Origin: Chrysochromulina parva
Lineage: Eukaryota; Haptophyta; Prymnesiales; Chrysochromulinaceae
Reading direction: 5' to 3'
NCBI GenBank assembly: GCA_002887195.1
Contig: PJAB01001827.1
Coordinates: forward strand, 1 to 11,992
Length of the DNA: 11,992 nt
Shown in pieces: positions 6,372 to 11,992 of the stretch; position 1 is the first letter of the stretch, and each line of letters starts with the position of its first letter. The position numbers were made by a program, and so were the translations under genes. The notes under the pieces were generated by a model that was not told where the DNA came from, ran no database searches, and saw only the letters and a list, made by a program, of their open reading frames with translations.

Positions 6372-7409
6372 TCACGCAGTCTTGCCCTTGGCGCCGACGA
6401 GTGACTCGTGACACGACTGGAAAAGGAGGTTGGGGAAGTAGACCACATGGCTCCACTCAAAGGCAAGCCGTACACGCCGATCGGCCATGCTGTCCTGGTG
6501 CGAGAGGAGCGTCGCCTTCTGCATCGATACGTCGTGCGCAATGCCTTGCGCCAGCTGCGCAAAGAAGGCGTTGCTGTAGTACAGCAGGAAACGCTGACCC
6601 GAAAGCTCCGCGAACGGACGCACGACGAGAATGCCCCCGAGGACGCACGGAATGACGGGCTTAGGCAGCAAGCTGAGGGCGCACATGAGGGCATAGAGCG
6701 CGGCATTGACTTGCGGCGCCCATGTGACGAGCTGCCCTGCCCAAGGAAGGGCGGCGGCGCGCGCTCCGATGGCGAGACCGAAGTATGCGAGCGCTTTCAC
6801 ATAGCGCGCCCCTGAGCCGCGGCCGCCAATGACCGTAGCCGACGGCTTGAAGACAAAGGGGGCGACGAAGAGGACGGCTATGAATGTGGTGATGGCGCCG
6901 GACTCGAGCTCGTCGGGTGAGACGCGCGGTGCAACCAAAAATGCAGTTGTGATGCTGACAACTGAGACCAGCGAGCACGCAGTTGGTGCTGGCGAGAGGA
7001 GCAGCGTGATGCACCACGAAAGTGCGGTGAGAGTCAAGCACGGGCGCAGAAGCAGCGTTCCTACTTCCACAGCGCCACCGAACATCAGATCGTCTACGGC
7101 CGCGAGCATCCCAAAGTTGCCAAGAAGCTGCCACACCAGGGCGATGCAGTGGAGGACCACGTTGGTCGCGTCTGAGTGATCGCGCCGAAAGTGATGGTAC
7201 GCGGCCTCATATGTATCACCGAAGAGCAACTGCATCGGAGGCTTCCATGGGTAGAAGAAGAAGGCACCCGGCGCGTACAAGATGAGCCCCGACAGCAAGT
7301 CCATTACCTTATTGTAAACAAAATAGAGTTTCTCCGGGAACGTGCAAGTTTCGTCGAAGTAGCCTAAGTCTTCCGCCAAAAGATACATGTATAGACGGCG
7401 GATGTACAT
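6372..7409 (-). CDS. Multi-pass membrane protein, Mpo1-like (DUF962-like)
   Basis: A 345-residue protein read from ATG 7409 to the TGA at 6374-6372. The frame stays open upstream to a GTG at 7433, but the ATG is the more likely eukaryotic start. About six hydrophobic segments are visible (near residues 35-55, 84-105, then several through the middle). A His/Asn motif, HSDATNVVLH (78-87, pattern H-x4-N-x3-H), resembles the N-terminal motif of the Mpo1/DUF962 family, and AQGIAHDVSMQKATLL near residue 292 resembles its later Ala-Gln-x-x-Gly-His motif. Yeast Mpo1 is an ER Fe(II)-dependent dioxygenase in alpha-oxidation of 2-hydroxy fatty acids. This protein is longer than typical members, with extra hydrophobic segments between the two motifs, so family membership is probable and function only inferred. 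Further His occur at the C-terminus (WSHVVYFPN, SCHES). Convergent with CDO, and head-to-head with the FAD gene. Confidence 0.65.
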   Translation of the reverse strand: MYIRRLYMYLLAEDLGYFDETCTFPEKLYFVYNKVMDLLSGLILYAPGAFFFYPWKPPMQLLFGDTYEAAYHHFRRDHSDATNVVLHCIALVWQLLGNFGMLAAVDDLMFGGAVEVGTLLLRPCLTLTALSWCITLLLSPAPTACSLVSVVSITTAFLVAPRVSPDELESGAITTFIAVLFVAPFVFKPSATVIGGRGSGARYVKALAYFGLAIGARAAALPWAGQLVTWAPQVNAALYALMCALSLLPKPVIPCVLGGILVVRPFAELSGQRFLLYYSNAFFAQLAQGIAHDVSMQKATLLSHQDSMADRRVRLAFEWSHVVYFPNLLFQSCHESLVGAKGKTA

Positions 7410-7470
7410 TCTGCGGCAAAAGTTGATATCCACAGCCTGAGTTCACACACATCGCCTTCTAGGTTCCTGA

Positions 7471-8310
7471 GTGCACACGAGGGAGACGAGCTGCAGAGAC
7501 GAGCACGCGACGCTCGTCGGTGAGCACTCTAAGTCGAGATCATTGTCTAGACGCAGCCGACTTAGGGTCGCCATCATCGGCGCCGGTATCGGTGGTCTGT
7601 CTTGCGCGTGCACCCTCCAATTATTCGGCGTCGAGGTGGCCGTCTTTGAGTGTGGCAACACCATCGAAGATGGTGCAGGCGGCGAGATCGCGCTACAGAG
7701 CGCCAATTCTGTCCTCACAGCCCTCGGAATGCCAGACGCATGGAGTGCTCTGCGCGAACAGTCTCGCTCGCACCGGCCCAATTCAGTGCCGGTGAGAGCG
7801 CTGCGACGTGCACTGTCATCACAGCTCGAGCGTGGCACGGTCAGGTTCGGCATCCGATGGGTTGAGCATCTCGGCGAGGAGTTTGATGTCATAGTGGATG
7901 CCAGTGGTCTGGGCCCGCCCGTGGCCGACGCGCATGCTGCCATCGGCGACGCGCGACAGGCGCGTCGGCCCCTGGGACTCGATCGCCTCCTCTACGGCCT
8001 ACGTCGCTTCCGCTACGGCGGCGACGACGCCCTAAGCGACGGCCTAGCCCTCGGCCAGCGCCTGGGCGAAGCTCACATGCTCATCGTCAAAGACCAACGA
8101 CGTGTGCTGCGGGGCAAGCAGCCGTTCACGTTGGTTCGTGAACGGCTCGGGGACTTCACAGCGCGAGCCGTGAAGAGTCCTATCAGGCCTACGGACACTC
8201 GGGCGCTACGGATTGTGCTCGCCTCGCTCGCCGTGTCTGCCGCAGCTTTGGTGCTCGGTGGCGTGGTGGCAAGCCCCGGGCTCACGCAAGTTAGACTGAG
8301 AGAACCTTAG
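7471..8310 (+). CDS. Compact FAD-dependent oxidoreductase, 5' end unresolved
   Basis: The frame is open from just after a TGA (7468-7470) to the TAG at 8308-8310, 279 codons, but contains no ATG before the FAD motif. Numbering from 7471, residues 32-43 (RVAIIGAGIGGL) are a Rossmann dinucleotide-binding GxGxxG motif and Glu60 (AVFE) is the expected ribose-binding acid. GGEIALQSANSVLTALGM (70-87) matches the region after it in flavoprotein monooxygenases of the UbiH/PHBH type. AAIGDAR (146-152) and DDALSDGLALGQRL (175-188) resemble the later GD motif and the following helix. Between VDASG and IGDA only about 10 residues remain where the family normally has over 100, so the substrate domain is missing. 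A hydrophobic segment (about 245-268) could be a C-terminal membrane anchor. An upstream exon is needed, or the gene is degenerate. It starts 61 bp from the divergent Mpo1-like ATG. Confidence 0.6.
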   Translation: MHTRETSCRDEHATLVGEHSKSRSLSRRSRLRVAIIGAGIGGLSCACTLQLFGVEVAVFECGNTIEDGAGGEIALQSANSVLTALGMPDAWSALREQSRSHRPNSVPVRALRRALSSQLERGTVRFGIRWVEHLGEEFDVIVDASGLGPPVADAHAAIGDARQARRPLGLDRLLYGLRRFRYGGDDALSDGLALGQRLGEAHMLIVKDQRRVLRGKQPFTLVRERLGDFTARAVKSPIRPTDTRALRIVLASLAVSAAALVLGGVVASPGLTQVRLREP

Positions 8311-8406
8311 CAAGGCCCGCAGGCTGAGCAGTTTCCGGCGCAGAGCCGCAGCAAGCTGCAAGGATCTAGGCTAGGAAATCACATCATACCACGACTGGCT
8401 GCCGCC

Positions 8407-8418
8407 GCTGCCGGCAGC
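8407..8418. promoter_or_regulatory. 12-bp palindrome next to a start codon
   Basis: GCTGCCGGCAGC is a perfect palindrome ending two bases before the ATG at 8421. It may be a binding site or a leader hairpin, or simply reflect high GC content. The whole spacer from the FAD gene (8311-8420) is only 110 bp. Confidence 0.2.
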
Positions 8419-8420
8419 TG

Positions 8421-9446
8421 ATGCTCCAAAAGTACATTACGTTCAGATTTGGCGTATCAGGAGATTTTGTTGGGCGCGGAAGTCTTGAAACGGCGCGTTA
8501 TTCCACACGGGAACCGACCAGCGCACCGGTAACTGAAGCGCGTAATTCCGCAATGCTATCTCTCTCCGTCTGTTGGGGATCTCGCTGCGCAGGCCGCCCG
8601 CCGCCGAAGGTAGAGTGTCCGTCGGGCTCTCTGTGTTCATCCTATGCTGGCGTTGGACTTGTTGTGCAGCTTTATCTAGCCGTGCTCATAGCAGCCATCG
8701 TCTTACGGTGCCTGCGCTCTCCTCAACCAGCAGCTGCAAACGATGAGGCTCGCAGCCAGCAAGTGAAACGCGCGCCAACAGATGAGGCTCGCCGCCTGCA
8801 AGTGAAACGCGCGTCAGTGAACTCGCAGCCATCCGTCTCAGAACCGACTGCGACGCCGCCACCGTGGTGGCTTGCCTGCATTCCAAAAGCGTTGCCAGTG
8901 CCAGAGCCTGAAGTGACTTCAGTCCCAGATGCAGATGATGTCGTGGACCTCGTGCCGCCGCTCCACTTGCCCTTCCTCGATGTGACCGTCGAGACGCGTA
9001 CTGCGCTCCCCTTCCCTCTGTTGACCGTGCAGACGAACGGCGAAGGCTACGGCCCACCCGAAGTGGCCATGGCAGACGGCAAGAGGATGATCAATTACGT
9101 GCTCGCCTTCGTGACGACGGCGCAGCCCTTTGTTGTCATGTATGACTTCCGGAGCAGTCGCTGGCCGCCCATGGCGCTCTGCCAGCTCGGTTTCCGCGAG
9201 GCGGACAAGGCGCAGAAACCGTGGGACGCGTCGGTTCAGGGCATCGTGATCGTATTCGACTCTTCTATCGTGCGCTACTTCCTCTCTTTCATGATCGGAG
9301 TGCTCAAGCCGCCGCAGCCCATCGCCTTCTGCAGCACGCCCGAGGACGCCCTCGTCTTCCTCGGCGGCATCGAGCCGAAGGCAAGGGTATTCGAATGCCA
9401 GAGCGGGCGCAGCGCCGACAGCGAGCAGCCCGAGCATGGATCCTGA
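8421..9446 (+). CDS. Single-pass membrane protein with possible STAS/SpoIIAA-like C-terminal domain
   Basis: A 341-residue protein from ATG 8421; ATG 8553 (residue 45) is an alternative start, since the DNA before it is less GC-rich than the rest. One hydrophobic segment (about 77-95, VGLVVQLYLAVLIAAIVL) is followed by a basic, Ala/Glu/Arg-rich linker with a 13-residue duplication and a Pro-rich stretch. Residues about 195-286 look like an alpha/beta domain: PFVVMYDFRSSRWPP, then QGIVIVFDSSIVRYFLSFMI and PIAFCSTPEDALVFL. This order of a buried strand ending in Tyr-Asp, a helix, a second strand and a final strand plus PEDAL helix resembles STAS/SpoIIAA-like folds, which bind partners or small molecules. 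The assignment is by eye and weak. No catalytic motif is visible. It lies 110 bp after the FAD gene on the same strand. Confidence 0.55.
   Translation: MLQKYITFRFGVSGDFVGRGSLETARYSTREPTSAPVTEARNSAMLSLSVCWGSRCAGRPPPKVECPSGSLCSSYAGVGLVVQLYLAVLIAAIVLRCLRSPQPAAANDEARSQQVKRAPTDEARRLQVKRASVNSQPSVSEPTATPPPWWLACIPKALPVPEPEVTSVPDADDVVDLVPPLHLPFLDVTVETRTALPFPLLTVQTNGEGYGPPEVAMADGKRMINYVLAFVTTAQPFVVMYDFRSSRWPPMALCQLGFREADKAQKPWDASVQGIVIVFDSSIVRYFLSFMIGVLKPPQPIAFCSTPEDALVFLGGIEPKARVFECQSGRSADSEQPEHGS
8742..8819 (+). repeat. 39-bp in-frame tandem duplication
   Basis: The block starting GATGAGGCTCGC at 8742 is repeated from 8781, an exact 39-bp offset. Both copies encode a DEARxxQVKRAxx unit (DEARSQQVKRAPT, then DEARRLQVKRASV). 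It lies in the juxtamembrane linker and is recent enough to be obvious at the DNA level. Confidence 0.8.
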
Positions 9447-9733
9447 CACATCTGTGGCGAAAGAGCCCCATCTGCAGTTGGTGGCGAACGGTGGTACAGT
9501 AAGAGGCTTTTGTTTGAAATAAACCATCACTATTGAACCGCCGGCTCACGACGACGCGCATGTGCGGAGTACTCATCGGTTTTTCACCGATTGCACCCCG
9601 GCCCGCAGTCCGATGTCGTGTGGCGATCGCAACCCAGTATGTTCCCACGGGGGGCAAAGCTCCTAGCAGCTTTTGCGCCATTGCGAGGATTTACACAGCC
9701 CATTGTTTTAATTCACACCCCAAAATTTTGATA
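9447..9733 (+). promoter_or_regulatory. Spacer and leader of the kinase gene
   Basis: These 287 bp contain AAATAAACC (9517-9525), a possible poly(A)-type signal for the preceding gene. A perfect stem-loop follows: ATCGGT (9575-9580), loop TTTTC, ACCGAT (9586-9591). The stretch just before ATG 9734 is A/T-rich (about 9700-9733). The kinase frame is open through this region from a TTG at 9533, and an in-frame ATG at 9560 exists, but the composition is non-coding. Confidence 0.4.
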
Positions 9734-11668
9734 ATGGCTATCCAAGTCATCCGAAGCAGGCAGGAGGGCGACTGGCCGTCCCCATTCACTATCGGCAAGC
9801 CGCACCGGCTCGCGGCAGAGCGGCAGCAGCGTCTACAATCGCTCACGCTCGATCTGGGCGGGCCGGTTCTCGCTGCGGCGGCCTCCGCCGCCGCTGTGGC
9901 TGCCAGCTTACGATGGCCAGGCCCTGCACCCGTCCCCGAGGGTCCGACGTCAACGAGCCTCGCCGAGGCGCAGCGGCTCGCCAATCTTCTCGCCATTGAG
10001 GAGGATGCGCATGAAGCGCAGCTCGCCGTCGCGCGCAGCCGCTGGATTGCAGAGCGACGTGAGGCTGCGATCGCCGACCAGGACCAGCTCACGCTGGTCG
10101 AGCGGCGCCGGCTGGTCAACCAGCAAGCCCGTTGGCGGCGACGGCGGGAGCGCTGGGAGCGCGAGGAAGAGGAGCGCCTCGCCCACCTTCCGCCAGCCTT
10201 CGACAAGGAGGCTCAGACTACTGACGATGCACGCGCCGAGCTACCGCCCGGGATCGAGATGCAGTCTCAGACTGCGGGCGACGAGCGCGCCGAGCTGCTG
10301 GCGCCGACGGCGGTGCGGCCGCTCGCCGTCGCTCTGGCGACCGTGCGCGCCCGGCCTGCCCGGGAAGACGAGGCTGCATCGGCGCAGGAGGCGCCGCGGA
10401 CGCCGCCAAAGGTCATCCACGCCCTCGCTCACCGTGCTCTCGATCCGCCCAAACCAGCGGAGACGCAGACGCCCGCGCCGACGCAGACTGTGGCGGCCAC
10501 AACCCAGACCGTGGCCGCGCCGGCCGCGGCACCGGAGCCGCCGTCTGCCGATGCGGCAGCGCCGGTGGCAGCTGCAGCCGCGCCAGCGCGCCCCGAGAAG
10601 TCTGCGGGATTGTCAGTGGTCGCGAACGTGCTCGATTCGCCGGTGAGTAGTGCTCCGCCCTCCGCGGTCAAGCGCGCGCCACCGGTGAATCTCGACCTCA
10701 ACTCCTCCGTCGACTGGGTCAGCCTCTCGCGCGCGATCGAGGAGGGCCAGGGGCAGTCGCTCGGCAGTGGTCCGTTAGCCCTGGAGGCGGCGCAGATCGT
10801 GCGCGGCAAGTCGATCGCCGAGGGCGCGTTCGCAGAGGTCTTCCGGGGGCTGCTGTGGGGGCAGCGGGTGGCCGTCAAGCAGCTCAAGACGGATCGTGAG
10901 GGCGCCGACAAGGAATCCCTAGAGCGCGAGCTGCGGCATGAGACGCGTATCCTCGCAGCACTCTCACACCCGTGCATCCTGACCCTAATTGGGTACACCG
11001 CTCAGCCGGCGCAGATTGTGCTTGAGGTGCTCGACGGCACTGTGTACGACCTCGTTCGCAAGCATGGCACGGAGCAGTGTGACGGCGGCATGCTCGGCCC
11101 ACTCATCGACATTCTCTCGGGCTGCGCGTACCTGCATGCATGCAAACCACCGCTGCTGCACCGCGATCTCAAGCCCCCCAATGTACTCCATGATGAGAAG
11201 CTTCGGTGCAAGCTCTGCGACTTTGGCACGGCGCTCGAGCTCAAGCCGCCGCCGGCGCCCCAGCCGACGGAATGGATCGGCTCGCAGCTCTACGTGGCGC
11301 CCGAGGTTGACAAGGGGTTGCCGTACGGTCTGCCTGCGGACGTCTTCTCCTTCGGCGTGCTCGCATATGAGCTGTATCACCTCAAGGGCACCGGCGTCGA
11401 TTTCTACGGCGACGGCGACCTCTTCGAGGGCGGCGGTCTCTTTGAGGGGCTCGAGGTGATCCGCGCGCCCATCCTGAAGGAGACGCCCGAGCTGCCCGTG
11501 CGCCCGAGCGCGTGCGACGCCGATCCGGTGTGGGAGCTCCTCGGGGAGTGCCTCGCATTCGACCCAGGGAAGCGACCTACCTTTGCGCAGGCAGCGCAGC
11601 GTATGGGAGTCGTGAGGCAGGCGGCTAGCAGCACGCTCACCACTTGGCTAGGGGTGGCGAAATCGTAG
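9734..11668 (+). CDS. TKL-like Ser/Thr protein kinase with long disordered N-terminus
   Basis: A 644-residue protein from ATG 9734, chosen for its good context (A at -3, G at +4) and because coding-type composition begins there; ATG 9560 would add 58 residues. The N-terminal half has an Arg/Glu-rich coiled coil (about 75-150), two QT...RAEL repeats (about 161-200) and an Ala/Pro/Thr-rich region with TQT motifs (about 243-300). The kinase domain covers about 352-625: glycine-rich loop 358-372, catalytic Lys382 in VAVK, Glu403 in the C helix, HRDLKPPN with Asp478, DFG Asp496, Glu524 in YVAPEV, Asp536 in DVFSFGVLAYEL, and Arg614. All catalytic residues are present, so it should phosphorylate proteins. 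HRDLKPPN and GSQLYVAPE point to Ser/Thr specificity of tyrosine-kinase-like type. The substrate is unknown. The glycine loop reads AEGAFAEV, with Ala replacing the first and third Gly. Confidence 0.9.
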   Translation: MAIQVIRSRQEGDWPSPFTIGKPHRLAAERQQRLQSLTLDLGGPVLAAAASAAAVAASLRWPGPAPVPEGPTSTSLAEAQRLANLLAIEEDAHEAQLAVARSRWIAERREAAIADQDQLTLVERRRLVNQQARWRRRRERWEREEEERLAHLPPAFDKEAQTTDDARAELPPGIEMQSQTAGDERAELLAPTAVRPLAVALATVRARPAREDEAASAQEAPRTPPKVIHALAHRALDPPKPAETQTPAPTQTVAATTQTVAAPAAAPEPPSADAAAPVAAAAAPARPEKSAGLSVVANVLDSPVSSAPPSAVKRAPPVNLDLNSSVDWVSLSRAIEEGQGQSLGSGPLALEAAQIVRGKSIAEGAFAEVFRGLLWGQRVAVKQLKTDREGADKESLERELRHETRILAALSHPCILTLIGYTAQPAQIVLEVLDGTVYDLVRKHGTEQCDGGMLGPLIDILSGCAYLHACKPPLLHRDLKPPNVLHDEKLRCKLCDFGTALELKPPPAPQPTEWIGSQLYVAPEVDKGLPYGLPADVFSFGVLAYELYHLKGTGVDFYGDGDLFEGGGLFEGLEVIRAPILKETPELPVRPSACDADPVWELLGECLAFDPGKRPTFAQAAQRMGVVRQAASSTLTTWLGVAKS

Positions 11669-11727
11669 GGACACGTTTGGCGGTCCGACACAGCCCCGCC
11701 CACAAGACGACGTTACCTCACTGCGTG

Positions 11728-11788
11728 TAACGTACACTTAGAACGTCGCGACGCGTCTGTAACGCGCGTGGAACGTACGAATAGACGT
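11728..11788 (+). promoter_or_regulatory. Cluster of AACGT-type motifs
   Basis: TAACGTAC (11728), GAACGTCG (11741), TAACGCGC (11760) and GAACGTACG (11771), plus GACGTGG (11784), lie within 61 bp, 45-105 bp before the TATA box. Repeated (T/G)AACG(T/C) units suggest multiple binding sites for one factor; ACGT is the usual bZIP core. Binding is inferred. Confidence 0.4.
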
Positions 11789-11831
11789 GGAAGTAGGAAG
11801 ACGAGAGCTGCGCGCGTGGTTTTCGGCGTGG

Positions 11832-11841
11832 TTTATAAAAG
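11832..11841 (+). promoter_or_regulatory. TATA box
   Basis: TTTATAAAAG is a near-perfect TATA element in a GC-rich setting, downstream of the AACGT cluster. It predicts transcription rightwards from about 11860-11870. Nothing on the left lies at a suitable distance, so it belongs to a unit that extends beyond the window. Confidence 0.6.
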
Positions 11842-11864
11842 ATTCCGCGGACCGCGCGTGCGCG

Positions 11865-11992
11865 GCCGCGGCGTGCGACTGGGCTCCTCGGGTAGAGGGG
11901 AGCCAGCCGGTAAGAACCTGCCTGAGGGGGACCTCGGAGGCATAGGGGTCGTTGAGCCCCGAGAGGTAGGAGACTGGTGCTTAGACTGAACA
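11865..11992 (+). ncRNA. Candidate structured RNA (or structured 5' leader), truncated by window edge
   Basis: Downstream of the TATA box there is no ATG up to the window end. Instead there are successive hairpins: 11882-11904 (GGCTCCTC paired with GGGGAGCC, one G-U, 7-nt loop); 11920-11941 (GCCTGAGG paired with CCTC-GG-AGGC around a GGGA, GNRA-type, tetraloop with a 2-nt bulge); and 11945-11960 (GGGG/CCCC), with ACCTC/GAGGT (11931-11935, 11963-11967) as an alternative outer stem. I do not recognise SRP, RNase P/MRP or a spliceosomal snRNA. A GGTAAGAA at 11909-11916 could instead be a 5' splice site, making this the first exon of an mRNA. Confidence 0.25.

Larger units (their letters stand above)
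11669..11992. other. Right-edge spacer and upstream region of the next transcription unit
   Basis: These 324 bp follow the kinase stop. About 11669-11720 is presumably 3' UTR. From 11728 there is a cluster of ACGT-type motifs, then a TATA box and an ATG-free GC-rich structured stretch to the window edge, described separately. The GTG-started open frame at 11768-11989 has no ATG and no recognisable domain, so I do not call a protein. Confidence 0.5.

Noticed and set aside
9533..9733. N-terminal extension of the kinase (TTG 9533 or ATG 9560)
   Set aside because: Composition is AT-rich and non-coding, with a hairpin. ATG 9734 has better context and starts the GC-rich coding composition. ATG 9560 is not fully excluded.
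11768..11989. 73-codon frame at the right edge
   Set aside because: It begins with GTG, spans the TATA box and the hairpins, and has no ATG or domain.
1..11992. Mobile elements, CRISPR arrays, rRNA, tRNA and viral genes
   Set aside because: I saw no transposase, reverse transcriptase, terminal repeats, regularly spaced repeats or tRNA/rRNA signatures. The repeats present are short and mostly coding.

Overview
The window looks like nuclear DNA from a GC-rich unicellular eukaryote, most likely a microalga or another flagellated protist. The evidence is large genes in both orientations, very GC-rich third codon positions, AT-richer spacers, no bacterial-style operons or Shine-Dalgarno sites, a GT-AG spliceosomal intron inside a cysteine dioxygenase gene, and long low-complexity Ala/Pro/Arg/Glu proteins. 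I cannot fix the lineage from the sequence; haptophyte-like or stramenopile-like is a guess.

Layout from left to right. Positions 1-998 (minus) hold the 5' part of a gene that runs off the left edge. It encodes a filamin-type Ig domain followed by tryptophan-rich helical repeats with a 69-residue period. It is divergent from a TPR protein (1218-2309, plus) across a 219-bp spacer with two perfect palindromes. A 466-bp spacer with a possible leader intron comes next, then a four-IQ-motif coiled-coil protein (2776-4698, plus). Cysteine dioxygenase (4885-5749, plus) follows, with one 88-bp intron that splits a conserved Tyr codon. It converges on a multi-pass membrane protein with Mpo1/DUF962-like histidine motifs (7409-6372, minus). 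Close to the start of that gene, an unusually compact FAD-dependent oxidoreductase with no visible ATG begins (7471-8310, plus). Then come a single-pass membrane protein with a possible STAS/SpoIIAA-like C-terminal domain (8421-9446, plus) and a TKL-like protein kinase with a long disordered N-terminus (9734-11668, plus). The right edge (11720-11992) carries ACGT motifs, a TATA box and a GC-rich, ATG-free segment that folds into successive hairpins. This is either a non-coding RNA gene or the 5' leader of the next gene.

The genes do not form one obvious pathway. The filamin/W-repeat, TPR and IQ/coiled-coil proteins are all scaffold types common in cytoskeletal or flagellar proteins. The dioxygenase and the Mpo1-like protein are both from non-heme iron enzyme families, but they act on unrelated substrates. 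I see no mobile element, rRNA, tRNA, CRISPR array or viral gene. The points most worth following up are the partial filamin/W-repeat gene, the miniaturised FAD protein, the active-site insertion in the dioxygenase, and the structured right edge.
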